A stretch of DNA of 64,000 nucleotides, taken from assembly GCA_036502005.1 (NCBI GenBank), contig DASXZH010000021.1, forward strand, positions 124,001 to 188,000. Direction: 5' to 3'. Under the pieces are notes generated by a model. It saw nothing but the letters and a program-made list of their open reading frames with translations, was not told the origin of the DNA and ran no database searches. Numbering within the stretch: position 1 is the first letter of the stretch; the number at the start of each line of letters is the position of its first letter. This DNA is from DASXZH01 sp036502005 (lineage in GTDB: Bacteria > Armatimonadota > Fimbriimonadia > Fimbriimonadales > Fimbriimonadaceae). Shown one piece after another: positions 17,976 to 26,652 of this stretch. The position numbers and the translations under genes are program-made.

Positions 17976-19637
17976 TCATTCTTCTTCCGGAGTTTCTTCT
18001 TCGGCCGCTGGTTCAGTTGCATCTTCTTCGTCTTCTTCACGGCCAAGCTCGAAGCCTTTCAGCAATCCTAAGCGCTCACCAATGGTTGCGCCACCGGTTG
18101 CGTAGCCTCGGCGTCCAACGAGGTCTTCCATATCATCCTCGCCACCGCGTCTGCCGCCGCCTTTGCCCTTCTTGGCGCCCTTCTTGCCGCCTCGTTTGCC
18201 ACCACGCTCGTCATCATCATAGGACGGCGGGGCAACCGATCCTCCGGGGCCCGAACTGGTCCGGCCAAGATCTCCGGCACTGCCCGTAGCTTTCATGCTC
18301 AAGACCATACGCCGATCTTCCGTTCGAAGGTCAACGATCTGAACTTCGACGTCTTGACCTTCCTCAACCACGTCTTCCGGCCTTCTGATTCGGCGGGTCG
18401 ACATTTCGCTGAGAGGAATAAACGCTTCCGCTCCTTCAGGCAGCTTCACAAAGGCGCCGCTCATGACTAGACGGCTGATTTTGGTGTTCAGGCGCTGCCC
18501 AACGGTATAAGTCTCTTTGATGAGGTTCCAAGGATCGGGAAGAACCTGACGATGGCCGAGGCTGATCTTGCCCGCGCCGGCATCCAGCCGAAGCACCATC
18601 ACCTTTATTTTCTGCCCCTCTCGGAACATTTCTTTTGGGTGGTTGATCCGCATCCAGCTCATTTCGCTGATATGCAAGAGACCATCTACACCGCCAAGAT
18701 CCACGAACGCACCGTAATCGGTGAGTCTACGAACCGTTCCCTCCAGGATTTCGCCCGGAGCAACGTTCTTAAAGATCTCATCTTTGGCGCTCGCCCGCTT
18801 CTCTTCCTCAGCCTGTCGATTGGAAAGAACAACCTTCTTTCTCTCTCGATCGATCTCAATGATCTTGAGACCGAGGGTCTGGCCGACAAACTTTTCAATA
18901 TTTCTGAGCTTTCCGCCGCCGACGTGGGTTGCCGGGACGAATCCGCGCACTCCGATATCCACGACAAGGCCGCCCTTCACACGCTCAATAACCTGGGCGG
19001 TGAGGGTCTTACCCTCGGTGAAGGATTGCTCAATGCGATCCCAAGCGTCCTCAAAATCAGCTCGCTTCTTAGAAACCAGCGGGTTGCCTTCTGCGCCCTC
19101 TGGGCGCATGACAACCACTTGGATCTTATCTCCGACGTTGACGTGCCCACGGGCCGTTTCTATGTTGTCGTCAGTAAGTTCACCAAGCGGGACGATGCCC
19201 TCAGACTTGGTTCCAAGGTCTACAAAGACGCGGTCGCGGTCAACCTGAATAACGGTTGCCTCGATCCTATCGCCACGCGAAAGCTTTTTGTAGCTTCCCT
19301 CGTGGGCTACATCTTCACCCGATTCAAGCGCCTCCATTGCCGCTTCGAAAAGCCGTTCGTCCTCACTTTGGCCCGAAGCTTCCACTACAGCCGGTTTGGC
19401 TTCAGCTTCAACTGGTTCTGGCTTAGCTGGTTCAGGGGCTATGGTTGGCTCTTCCTGAGGCTCTGCCTGGGCAGCAACGGGGGCGGGCTCTTCATGAGCC
19501 TCGGCATTCGAGTTATGACCGTCTTCGGCTTTCGCTTCAACGGTAGGAATGGTCTCTAACGCCTCTCCGGCTTCCTGGGCCGGTTCTGAAGCAGTTACAG
19601 CTTCAGGGGTAGACGTCAACGTGTCATCGGTCATCAT
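17976..19637 (-). CDS. rpsA: Ribosomal protein S1-like protein, four S1 domains with long acidic tails
   Basis: RNA-binding protein that helps the 30S subunit engage mRNA. 553 residues. Four S1/OB motifs follow in order: VIQVDRDRVFVDLGTKSEGI (about 129), VIERVKGGLVVDIGVRGFVP (about 212), VRRLTDYGAFVDLGGVDGLL (about 298) and ISRLVMSGAFVKLPEGAEAF (about 383). An acidic, Ala/Pro/Glu-rich N-terminal extension of about 110 residues and a C-terminal Gly/Lys/Arg patch followed by a Glu/Asp tail are unusual. Four domains is fewer than the six of Enterobacteria and is common in other phyla. A long open frame on the opposite strand is only a shadow of this repetitive composition. Confidence 0.9.
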   Translation of the reverse strand: MMTDDTLTSTPEAVTASEPAQEAGEALETIPTVEAKAEDGHNSNAEAHEEPAPVAAQAEPQEEPTIAPEPAKPEPVEAEAKPAVVEASGQSEDERLFEAAMEALESGEDVAHEGSYKKLSRGDRIEATVIQVDRDRVFVDLGTKSEGIVPLGELTDDNIETARGHVNVGDKIQVVVMRPEGAEGNPLVSKKRADFEDAWDRIEQSFTEGKTLTAQVIERVKGGLVVDIGVRGFVPATHVGGGKLRNIEKFVGQTLGLKIIEIDRERKKVVLSNRQAEEEKRASAKDEIFKNVAPGEILEGTVRRLTDYGAFVDLGGVDGLLHISEMSWMRINHPKEMFREGQKIKVMVLRLDAGAGKISLGHRQVLPDPWNLIKETYTVGQRLNTKISRLVMSGAFVKLPEGAEAFIPLSEMSTRRIRRPEDVVEEGQDVEVQIVDLRTEDRRMVLSMKATGSAGDLGRTSSGPGGSVAPPSYDDDERGGKRGGKKGAKKGKGGGRRGGEDDMEDLVGRRGYATGGATIGERLGLLKGFELGREEDEEDATEPAAEEETPEEE

Positions 19638-19739
19638 TTAAGGATACTACTCACACAAGCGTTTCTGGGATAGAAGATAATCTTACCAGAATATGATTCC
19701 ACAGGCCAGAGCCGTTTACCTCAAAAAGGCAATATTGAG

Positions 19740-20684
19740 TTGACTGATCAAAACATTAACGCAGTAATCGATATTGGCTCTAACTCTGTTATATTACTTA
19801 TTGCGCAAAAAACGGCCTCCGGATGGTCAACTCTAAGAGAAATCACAGCAGTTACAGCGCTTGGCGAGGGTGTTTTAAGCAATGGTTCGTTGGGCGAACC
19901 GGGCATGGCAGCTACTCTTCATGCCTTATCATCTTTTTTCCGGGAGGCACGCGCTTTAGGAGCGGAAGATATTTGCGCCGTAGCAACCATGGCGGCTAGA
20001 CTCGCCAAAAACACTCCGGATTTTAAGGAAAGAGCCTTTAATCAAGGCACGCCAATTCATATCCTTCCTGCTGATGAAGAGGCTCGACTTGGATTTCTTG
20101 CCGTGGCAGAGGACCCAACTTTTGATGCTTTCGACCGAATTTCCACGATTGATATTGGCGGGCAGAGCACTGAACTCGCGACTGGAATTAAAGAAGAAAA
20201 TAAGTGGCGGATGCTCTTCAGTCACAGCTACGCGCTCGGCACGCTTGGCTTGCGAGAAACGATTCTGAACTCAGAGCGCTTGGATTCGCGCGGCATTTTC
20301 ACGGCTACCGTTGCTATTGACACCCAAATTGAAAGTGTTTATCAACCCATCGATTCGGGCGTGGTAGTTTCGATTGGCGCCACCGGAACGAACTTGGTCA
20401 GCATCAGGGAAAAATCACAAACTTGGCAACCAGAGTTCACTCACGGAAAAGTCCTAGACTACGAAGAAGTGGCAAGATCGGTGGGATGGATGTCAGCCAT
20501 GTCCGATGCGGAACGAGCTACGATTGTGGGAATTGAACCTGGCCGGGAACGAACCCTGCACATTGGCGCACTCATTTTGGAAAGGAGTTTATATGCCTTT
20601 AAGGCGGAAACATGTCTGGTAAGCAATCGCGGCTGGCGCTACGCTCTGCTTGACCATCCGCTCCAAAGAGCAGGGGCTAACTAA
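19740..20684 (+). CDS. Ppx/GppA-family phosphatase
   Basis: Exopolyphosphatase or guanosine pentaphosphate phosphatase of the actin/ASKHA fold, 314 residues, matching the short two-domain form of the family. The phosphate-1 motif is VIDIGSNSVILLIA at about 9-22, and the phosphate-2 motif is STIDIGGQSTELATG near 137-151. The start is a TTG at 19740-19742; the upstream region has no strong ribosome binding site. It sits three bases before the ComEA-like gene, so the two are probably cotranscribed. Substrate choice (polyP or pppGpp) is not decidable here. Confidence 0.85.
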   Translation: MTDQNINAVIDIGSNSVILLIAQKTASGWSTLREITAVTALGEGVLSNGSLGEPGMAATLHALSSFFREARALGAEDICAVATMAARLAKNTPDFKERAFNQGTPIHILPADEEARLGFLAVAEDPTFDAFDRISTIDIGGQSTELATGIKEENKWRMLFSHSYALGTLGLRETILNSERLDSRGIFTATVAIDTQIESVYQPIDSGVVVSIGATGTNLVSIREKSQTWQPEFTHGKVLDYEEVARSVGWMSAMSDAERATIVGIEPGRERTLHIGALILERSLYAFKAETCLVSNRGWRYALLDHPLQRAGAN

Positions 20685-20687
20685 CTT

Positions 20688-21284
20688 ATGTTCATGCAAA
20701 TAGACCCCAAAGAGCGCCTTGGATATGGAGTAGTGGCCATTCTTATTGCCGCTATCGCGGGCGTTATTGGATACAAGTCTTCCCATAAACCTGCTGTTGA
20801 CATCGCTAGCACGCCGGCCGTTACGCAGAAATCGCAAGCCGCTTCCGCGATTGTTGTTCATGTGGTAGGTGAAGTAAAGAGGCCCGGCGTATACAACCTG
20901 CCTGCCGAATCTCGGGCGGTAGATGCCGTTAAAGCCGCCGGTGGGGCTCTTCCAGAGGCTGATTTGGAGTCGATTAACCTCGCAGCGAAACTTACCGATG
21001 GCCAGCAGATCCGAATTTCACAGAAAGGGTCTGAAGTGGCCTCGTCGCCAGAGCAGGGCCAACAGCATGGGCATGGAGGCAAAATCACCAGCGGAACTAT
21101 TTCCTTAAACAGTGGAAGCGCCGAAGAGCTTCAAACTGTGCCCGGAATCGGTCCAACCACGGCTCAGAAAATCGTCACCTGGCGCAGTGCTCATGGCAGC
21201 TTTTCCAAGATTGAAGATCTAAAGGCGATTGGCGGAATTGGCGACAAAAAGCTGGAAACGATGCGTCCATTCCTTAGACTTTGA
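20688..21284 (+). CDS. ComEA-like helix-hairpin-helix DNA-binding protein
   Basis: Probable membrane-anchored DNA receptor for uptake in natural competence. 198 residues: an N-terminal transmembrane helix (VVAILIAAIAGVIGY), an SLBB-type domain (VHVVGEVKRPGVYNLP, about 63-78), a Gly/His linker, and a C-terminal double HhH motif (LQTVPGIGPTTAQKIVTW and KAIGGIGDKKLETM). This order is that of ComEA. It begins three bases after the Ppx/GppA gene; no comEC or pilus gene is in the window. Confidence 0.88.
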   Translation: MFMQIDPKERLGYGVVAILIAAIAGVIGYKSSHKPAVDIASTPAVTQKSQAASAIVVHVVGEVKRPGVYNLPAESRAVDAVKAAGGALPEADLESINLAAKLTDGQQIRISQKGSEVASSPEQGQQHGHGGKITSGTISLNSGSAEELQTVPGIGPTTAQKIVTWRSAHGSFSKIEDLKAIGGIGDKKLETMRPFLRL

Positions 21285-21374
21285 GGTTTTTTGACCTTTC
21301 ACAGCAAAATTAGGGTTAAAATAGGATTCTAAGCAGGGGATTCTGGCCTGCAGCTATTTTAGAGGAACAAAATA

Positions 21375-21581
21375 ATGAAGAAAATTGCCGCTGGTATTGT
21401 ATCGCTTGCACTGATCGCGTCTTTTGCGGTCGCCGCCGGACCAACAAAGGCCGCTACTTGCCCTGCATGCAAAATGACCCTTTCCAAGCATAAGGATAAG
21501 GTGCACACGGTTGCCGTTAAGATCAAGGGCAAGACGATGTATTGTTGCGCAGGCTGCGCAATGAACAAGAAAAAGAAGTAG
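21375..21581 (+). CDS. Small exported cysteine-rich protein
   Basis: 68 residues with a signal peptide (KKIAAGIVSLALIASFAVAA) and a mature part of about 45 residues carrying CPACKM and CCAGC motifs among many lysines. The two Cys pairs, separated by a short beta-type stretch, recall YHS/heavy-metal-binding mini-domains; metal binding in the periplasm is inference. Translation is well supported: AGAGGAAC lies 6-7 bases before the ATG, and a strong terminator follows. It appears monocistronic. Confidence 0.75.
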   Translation: MKKIAAGIVSLALIASFAVAAGPTKAATCPACKMTLSKHKDKVHTVAVKIKGKTMYCCAGCAMNKKKK

Positions 21582-21600
21582 TTCTTTTTAGAATTGTAAG

Positions 21601-21637
21601 GGCCTCACTCCGATTTCGGAGTGGGGTCTTTTTATTT
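21601..21637 (+). terminator. Intrinsic terminator of the small Cys-rich gene
   Basis: A 12-bp stem (GGCCTCACTCCG with CGGAGTGGGGTC, two G-U pairs) and an ATTT loop are followed by TTTTTATTT. It lies 20 bases after the stop at 21581. Confidence 0.92.
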
Positions 21638-23173
21638 AATTCTCGCGAGTGCCAACAGTTGATAACGGGATTCGTTTGTCTGAGGCGACTCCAAGTGAGT
21701 TACCCAGCCATGTGACTGCAGATTCGTTAAATCGGTACTATCCAGTCGGCCAGGTCTCGTGAGGATATAGGTCTTGTCGCCCCTGGCTCCGGTGAGCTCC
21801 TTTTGGAGTTCAGAAAAGCTTGCCGTATCAACAAAGGTGATTCGATCTTGGTTTAGGTAGAAGCCCAGCGAAGGGTCACTCGTATCGTTAAGGCTCAGCC
21901 CCTTCGCGTTGGAAACTCTGGCCAGTTCATAGGTTATGACCTCGCCCCTACCAGTTCCAACCATTTGGTCAATTCTTTGGGCATCCGAATCTAACTCTGC
22001 AAAACCACCTTTGTAAAAATAGCTAAGGAACGCTGCATTTACTATTAGGCAAAAGCCGACGGCCATGGCGGTTGCAAGCTTCCAAGAAAATGCCTTCCTT
22101 TTTGCCATCTGGATTCCGGCGATCATCAACAGAGGCGGGGCCGCTGGGAGGATATAGTGAGGCAGCTTCGTGCCGCTGATGGTGAAGAACAGTAGGATTA
22201 TGAGCGCCCAACGAGCCAGATAGCGTTCAAGGGAGCTAGTGCTCCTGAATGTCCTGGGGAACTCTTTACAAAGGGGCACAGACCATGGAAGCAGTCCAAC
22301 AAACAGGATTACCGGATAATAAATAGGCCAAAGAAGCAGGGGCACTGCGTGAGCGGTGTCTCCGCCACCAAACCGGTGCAAGTTTTGCTCAATGAGAAAC
22401 TTTTGAAAAAAAACATTATCAGAAACAAGACCCCTCACAGGGTCCAGCCTAAAGAGTGGCCATATCGGACCGTTCTGCAGGTAAGCCGGCACGTACCAAG
22501 TGCAAACGGTCGCAGCCAGAATGGCCGTTCCGACCAACCACCATCCCTTAAACTTAGGCCTTAACTCGGGTTCTGCAATATACGTCCAGATTCCCAAAGC
22601 GACAAAAAACGGAAGCGAAACAGGTCCCTTGGCGAGCACGGCGAGCCCCAAGCAGAAGGCCGTCATCAGGCGCCATGACTTGGCCCCAACAAGCGACTCA
22701 TAAAAAGAAAGAAAAGCACCACAGATGGCTAGATCCAGAAGCGCGTCGGTGATCATCATTCGGCCGATTCCAAGCACGAGCAGGCTGGTGCCGAGCATGA
22801 TCACCGTCCAGCGAGCCGTTGCGGCATTCACGCGTTTCCGCAAATACAGTCCGCACAAAGCGAACAAACCAACTGTTGCCAGCACTGATGGCAACCTGGG
22901 CCCCCACATTTCACCAAATAGTGAAACAGAAGGTTTAGCAAACCAGTAAAGCAGAATCGGCTTTTCAAACCAAGGGTGTCCATTGAAATAGGGCGTTATC
23001 CACTCGCCTCGCCGATTCATTTCCCCAACGACAGCGGCGTAGTAGCCCTCATCCAGATCAAAAAGTCCGTAAGCCCAAAAACCCAAGAGCGGAATGCTCG
23101 CTAACCAAATGGTCAGTGCAATCCCCCTCCCCTGCTGCTTGGTATGAGCAAGAGGTTCCGCGTGTTCGCTCAA
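21632..23173 (-). CDS. GT39/ArnT-like membrane glycosyltransferase
   Basis: Integral membrane transferase using a polyprenyl-phosphate sugar donor, 513 residues. The hallmark is the first periplasmic loop: an acidic motif DLDEGYYAAVVGEM (residues about 39-52) followed by WITPYFNGHPWFEKPILLYW, as in ArnT and protein mannosyltransferases. About ten hydrophobic helices cover residues 20-380, then a soluble C-terminal domain of about 120 residues. Its start overlaps the stop of gmhA by four bases, so the two form an operon, suggesting glycan or lipid A modification. Acceptor unknown. Confidence 0.85.
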   Translation of the reverse strand: MSEHAEPLAHTKQQGRGIALTIWLASIPLLGFWAYGLFDLDEGYYAAVVGEMNRRGEWITPYFNGHPWFEKPILLYWFAKPSVSLFGEMWGPRLPSVLATVGLFALCGLYLRKRVNAATARWTVIMLGTSLLVLGIGRMMITDALLDLAICGAFLSFYESLVGAKSWRLMTAFCLGLAVLAKGPVSLPFFVALGIWTYIAEPELRPKFKGWWLVGTAILAATVCTWYVPAYLQNGPIWPLFRLDPVRGLVSDNVFFQKFLIEQNLHRFGGGDTAHAVPLLLWPIYYPVILFVGLLPWSVPLCKEFPRTFRSTSSLERYLARWALIILLFFTISGTKLPHYILPAAPPLLMIAGIQMAKRKAFSWKLATAMAVGFCLIVNAAFLSYFYKGGFAELDSDAQRIDQMVGTGRGEVITYELARVSNAKGLSLNDTSDPSLGFYLNQDRITFVDTASFSELQKELTGARGDKTYILTRPGRLDSTDLTNLQSHGWVTHLESPQTNESRYQLLALARIK

Positions 23174-23751
23174 TCCTGGGGCTGCTCCAATACGCTTTCT
23201 ACCGCTTCCACCAAAGCATGTAGAGCCATCATGTGGATCTCTTGGATCCTATCTGAGCTTTGTCCTGGGGCATCTAGCACATAGTCGCAAATCGGACCTA
23301 ATTTGCCTCCGCCGCGGCCCACAAAAGCAACGGTTTTTACTCCACGCTTTTTTGCAGCTTGAACGGCACGAAGCAAGTTTTCCGAATTGCCGGTTGTGCT
23401 CAGCAGCATTAGAACATCGCCCGCGTGGCCGAAGGCATCTACTTGTCGGGAAAAGACTTGCTCAAATCCGTAGTCGTTGGAAACGCAGCTTGAATGGGTT
23501 GCTTCGCCCAATGCCATGGCAGGATAAGGCTGACGGTCTTCTTTAAATCTGCCCGTGCATTCCTCTGCGAAATGAAGGGCATCGGCCATGCTGCCGCCGT
23601 TTCCGCAACAAAAGACGCGGCCACGGTTTCGAAAGCAATCGGCAATCAACATTCCGATTCTTTCCAGAAGTTCAATGTTGGCGCTATTGAACCTAAACTG
23701 ATTCAACGCGGCCTCCGCTTCGGCAAAGGATCGAAGGAAAGTCTCCTGCAT
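23170..23751 (-). CDS. gmhA: Sedoheptulose 7-phosphate isomerase
   Basis: SIS-domain isomerase that makes D-glycero-D-manno-heptose 7-phosphate, the first step of heptose synthesis for LPS core or S-layer glycans. 193 residues, the family length. CGNGGSMADALHFAEECTGRF (near 49) is the phosphosugar-binding loop and active-site region; LLSTTGNSENLLRAV (near 114) is the second SIS loop; IQEIHMMALHALVE near the C-terminus carries the conserved Glu/His. It overlaps the GT39 gene (ATGA). No other heptose genes are in view. Confidence 0.9.
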   Translation of the reverse strand: MQETFLRSFAEAEAALNQFRFNSANIELLERIGMLIADCFRNRGRVFCCGNGGSMADALHFAEECTGRFKEDRQPYPAMALGEATHSSCVSNDYGFEQVFSRQVDAFGHAGDVLMLLSTTGNSENLLRAVQAAKKRGVKTVAFVGRGGGKLGPICDYVLDAPGQSSDRIQEIHMMALHALVEAVESVLEQPQD

Positions 23752-23804
23752 CGCTCCAGTCTATCCCGAACGAGAGTCCAAGTAACGGTAGAATCCCAAG
23801 TTAC

Positions 23805-24164
23805 ATGTCCCTTCTGGATGACCTAAAATACGACCAAAACGGCCTGATTCCAGCCATTATCCAAGACAGCGAAAATGGCCAGGTGCTAATGATGGCCTGG
23901 ATGAACAAAGAATCTCTCCAGCGCACCATCGATACCGGCCTTTGCACCTATTGGAGCCGCTCGCGGCAGAGCTTTTGGGTCAAAGGAGAAACGAGTGGGC
24001 ATACTCAGCATGTACATAACATTTCGATCGACTGCGATCAGGATGCCTTGCTGATCCAAGTGACGCAGGTTGGAGCAGCCTGCCACGAGAACTACAGAAC
24101 GTGCTTTTTCCGAGATATTAAAGACGGCGAGTTGCAAACGAACTCGGAACGGGAGCCGGACTAA
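23805..24164 (+). CDS. hisI: Phosphoribosyl-AMP cyclohydrolase
   Basis: Third step of histidine synthesis: opens the adenine ring of phosphoribosyl-AMP; a zinc enzyme, cytoplasmic. 119 residues, the length of the stand-alone form (HisE domain absent). Diagnostic blocks are MAWMNKESLQRTIDTG, YWSRSRQSFWVKGETSGHTQ and the metal/cysteine segment DCDQDALLIQV-GAACH. It is directly followed by the next gene's ATG (TAA then ATG), so it is probably cotranscribed with it. Other his genes are elsewhere. Confidence 0.95.
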   Translation: MSLLDDLKYDQNGLIPAIIQDSENGQVLMMAWMNKESLQRTIDTGLCTYWSRSRQSFWVKGETSGHTQHVHNISIDCDQDALLIQVTQVGAACHENYRTCFFRDIKDGELQTNSEREPD

Positions 24165-25193
24165 ATGAACGAAACCGCTTTTATAGAAAAGCGTGAGCCG
24201 GACTGGAAGCGCCTAAGCTACTTAGGAGACCGAGCGGATGTCAGCCCCCAAAATCTCACCCCACAAGAGTTGATGGAACTGTTTCGGCTTTACCGAAGGT
24301 GCTCTCGCGACCTGGCACTGGTAAGAACACAATCTACCAACACGCAGCTCATCGATTTCTTAAATGACCTCATGGCGCGAAGTTATTCAGCCATCTATCG
24401 AACCAAAAGAAAACCTTTTTGGCCAGCCGTTTGGAGCGCCATAGAGCTATCGGCGAGAACGGTTCGCAAGCGCCAATACTTCGTTCTGGCAAGCTTTCTA
24501 ACTTTTCTCGTTTCGATCATTTTCTCCTATACGGTGTGCGCAACAAATCCTGCCATGCGCGATATCCTGGAGCCTAAACAGTACAAGGCCACCTTCGATC
24601 AGTGGAAAAGGGGAGAATTTACGGATCGCAGCGGGCCCGAATCTGTCGAATACAGCGCGTTCTACAGTTCCAACAACCCCCGAGTCGCCATCATTCAGGG
24701 CAGTATCGCCGCTGCGACTTTCGGAATCGGCACTGCCGCTATGATCTGGCAGAACGGGGTGATGTTAGGCACGCTCACCTACGAAATGGGCACCGTGCAC
24801 AAGGTTCCGTTCCTCTATGCCAGCATCATGCCTCATGGCGTCACCGAGCTTAGCGGATTAGTGGTTTCCGGTGCTGCCGGCTACTCGTTGGGTTGGGCGA
24901 TTATCGCTCCTGGGCGAAAAAAACGCGGTGACGCCTTAGCCGAGGCTGGAAAAGATGGCTTCGTGCTGCTATGCACTTCCGTTGCACTTATGTTTTTGGC
25001 TGCCCCCGTGGAGGGCTTCTTTAGCTTCAACCCGAGAGTCCCCATTTGGGCGAAGGTCCTTTTCGCGATAGCAATTGCGATTGCCTGGGCCGCTTTTTGG
25101 CTTGGATTCGGAAGGGAGCCAGGTGAGGGCCTAAGTGAGGGCCAAAGTCAAGAGAACCATCGCCAGGTTATGGGCGGCGTGCATAACAACTGA
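24165..25193 (+). CDS. SpoIIM-like (DUF95) membrane protein
   Basis: Integral membrane protein, 342 residues, of the stage II sporulation M-like family widespread in non-sporulating bacteria. A soluble N-terminal helical region (LMELFRLYRRCSRDLALVRT) precedes five to six hydrophobic helices from about 108 to 315. The conserved segment GVTELSGLVVSGAAGYSLGWA (near 224) is typical of the family. It starts with no gap after hisI. The final 20 residues (GLSEGQSQENH onward) are encoded antisense to the CAAX-protease gene and look like a read-through extension. Confidence 0.8.
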   Translation: MNETAFIEKREPDWKRLSYLGDRADVSPQNLTPQELMELFRLYRRCSRDLALVRTQSTNTQLIDFLNDLMARSYSAIYRTKRKPFWPAVWSAIELSARTVRKRQYFVLASFLTFLVSIIFSYTVCATNPAMRDILEPKQYKATFDQWKRGEFTDRSGPESVEYSAFYSSNNPRVAIIQGSIAAATFGIGTAAMIWQNGVMLGTLTYEMGTVHKVPFLYASIMPHGVTELSGLVVSGAAGYSLGWAIIAPGRKKRGDALAEAGKDGFVLLCTSVALMFLAAPVEGFFSFNPRVPIWAKVLFAIAIAIAWAAFWLGFGREPGEGLSEGQSQENHRQVMGGVHNN

Positions 25194-26504
25194 GGGCACA
25201 ATCGACTTGGTTTGGTAGGTCAGCAGCGCGCTGATGGCGCCAATTCCAGCAAGCGGAAACCAAGCTGGGGGCCCTGTTGGGTGCATGGCGGCAAAGAAGA
25301 AGCTGGAAATCAATATCCCCCACACCATGCTGCCGAATTTACTGGTGAGGGCCGGCAGGAGCGTGCCTCGAAACAGAGTCTCCTCGAAGATGGGAGCGCA
25401 AACCGAAGCGGACACGGTTGCAAGTATGAATGTGACGAGGCTTCGGTGGGTCGTTAACTCAAGCGCGATGGGATGGGCTTCATCGGGTAGCCAGCTAAAC
25501 ACGAACTTTCCGATCATGCTTAAAACAAGCAGAACGGGCGCGTTCGCTACCGCGGCCGAGAGTCCCCATATGATGTTTTTGCCAAGGTTTTTTGAAGTCC
25601 AGCCCTGACGTTTGGCCGAGATCCGCTTGCCGTAAATGGGAATGAAATACATTAAGGGCAGCATTGCTGGAAGGGCCAAACTTTCGATCGTCTCTTCCAC
25701 AAAATGGTTCTTCAATCCGTGCAAAAAAGCTACGCCGAGAAAACCGAGGGATACGAAAGCCAATAGCAGTTGCAGCACGCGAACGGCATACCGTTCGGGC
25801 CAAGGTTTGAGCATTGGCTCCGACGGATGGCCCAAGGGTAGCAATTTCCCCCCGCTTCTGGCCGCTATGTAGACGATCCAAAGACAGGATCCTGCACCAA
25901 GCGCAAGCATTATAAATATGAGCGCAGAGGCGTAAATGGCCGCTCGCTGCTGGCCAACCACCTGCAAATAAGGGCGCTTAACACCTGCTTTTTGAAGAGC
26001 GACTATTTTCGCCTGTTGGTTCACAAATGGGTCGTCCGGAAGGGCGCTTGAGACTTGCTGCGCTTCTTGAGCGGTCAGTTTTTTCGCGAGGTAGATCTTG
26101 GCAAATGCGTTGTCCCCTGGATCTTTCGAATCTACTAGAAGCTTTGCATCGGCGGCGGAAATGAGTTCCCCGTTCGCCCTTTTCGACTCCAGATAAAGCT
26201 TTTCGGCAAGGACATCTTTCTCCTTGAGCGGGAGTAGCTTCTTAACCACGGCGTCATCTTTAACGATAGTCTGGGAAGGCGAACTGCCGAATTCAAGAAC
26301 TGCCCTTCCGAGCGCCCTTTCCTGCATTTGGCTTTGGATTTGCTCGTAACTCACGCTTGGCTTTTTGGAACTGCTCAGGTAGCCGTACACAGCGAGAGCA
26401 ATGAGCAAGAAAAAGACGAGGAACAGGCTCCCCCAAATGAATGGATTTGCCGGGCGTGAATCTTCGGGATCTGTTGCGATGACGGGTGGGAGAAGATCTT
26501 CCAA
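25131..26504 (-). CDS. CPBP-family intramembrane metalloprotease
   Basis: CAAX-protease/bacteriocin-processing family membrane protein, 457 residues. After one N-terminal helix (near 25-45) and about 150 periplasmic residues, there are roughly eight helices. Catalytic motifs: EETLFRG near 374 (the EExxxR glutamates), SSFFFAAMHPTG near 400 (FxxxH) and HAAHNLAM at the C-terminus (HxxxN). The soluble insert between helices one and two is unusual in size. The substrate is unknown. The gene overlaps the convergent SpoIIM-like gene by 63 bp; its own C-terminal motif is conserved, so it is probably the original occupant of the overlap. Confidence 0.85.
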   Translation of the reverse strand: MEDLLPPVIATDPEDSRPANPFIWGSLFLVFFLLIALAVYGYLSSSKKPSVSYEQIQSQMQERALGRAVLEFGSSPSQTIVKDDAVVKKLLPLKEKDVLAEKLYLESKRANGELISAADAKLLVDSKDPGDNAFAKIYLAKKLTAQEAQQVSSALPDDPFVNQQAKIVALQKAGVKRPYLQVVGQQRAAIYASALIFIMLALGAGSCLWIVYIAARSGGKLLPLGHPSEPMLKPWPERYAVRVLQLLLAFVSLGFLGVAFLHGLKNHFVEETIESLALPAMLPLMYFIPIYGKRISAKRQGWTSKNLGKNIIWGLSAAVANAPVLLVLSMIGKFVFSWLPDEAHPIALELTTHRSLVTFILATVSASVCAPIFEETLFRGTLLPALTSKFGSMVWGILISSFFFAAMHPTGPPAWFPLAGIGAISALLTYQTKSIVPSVVMHAAHNLAMVLLTLALT

Positions 26505-26652
26505 GTTGCCTTTTTAAATGCGCTACCGGTGTGCGAAAGTTAATTCTGTCATATTCCTAAGAGAGCCGCGATGGAAAAGTGGCTAGTCGTTGTGTGCTTC
26601 GGGTTGGCAGTATGCTGACGATTAAAACGCTATTCAGGATAAAAGGCACTTC

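Noticed and set aside
18552..19559. 335-codon open frame opposite rpsA
   Set aside because: It mirrors the biased composition of the S1 gene, has no ribosome binding site or domain, and rpsA is certain.
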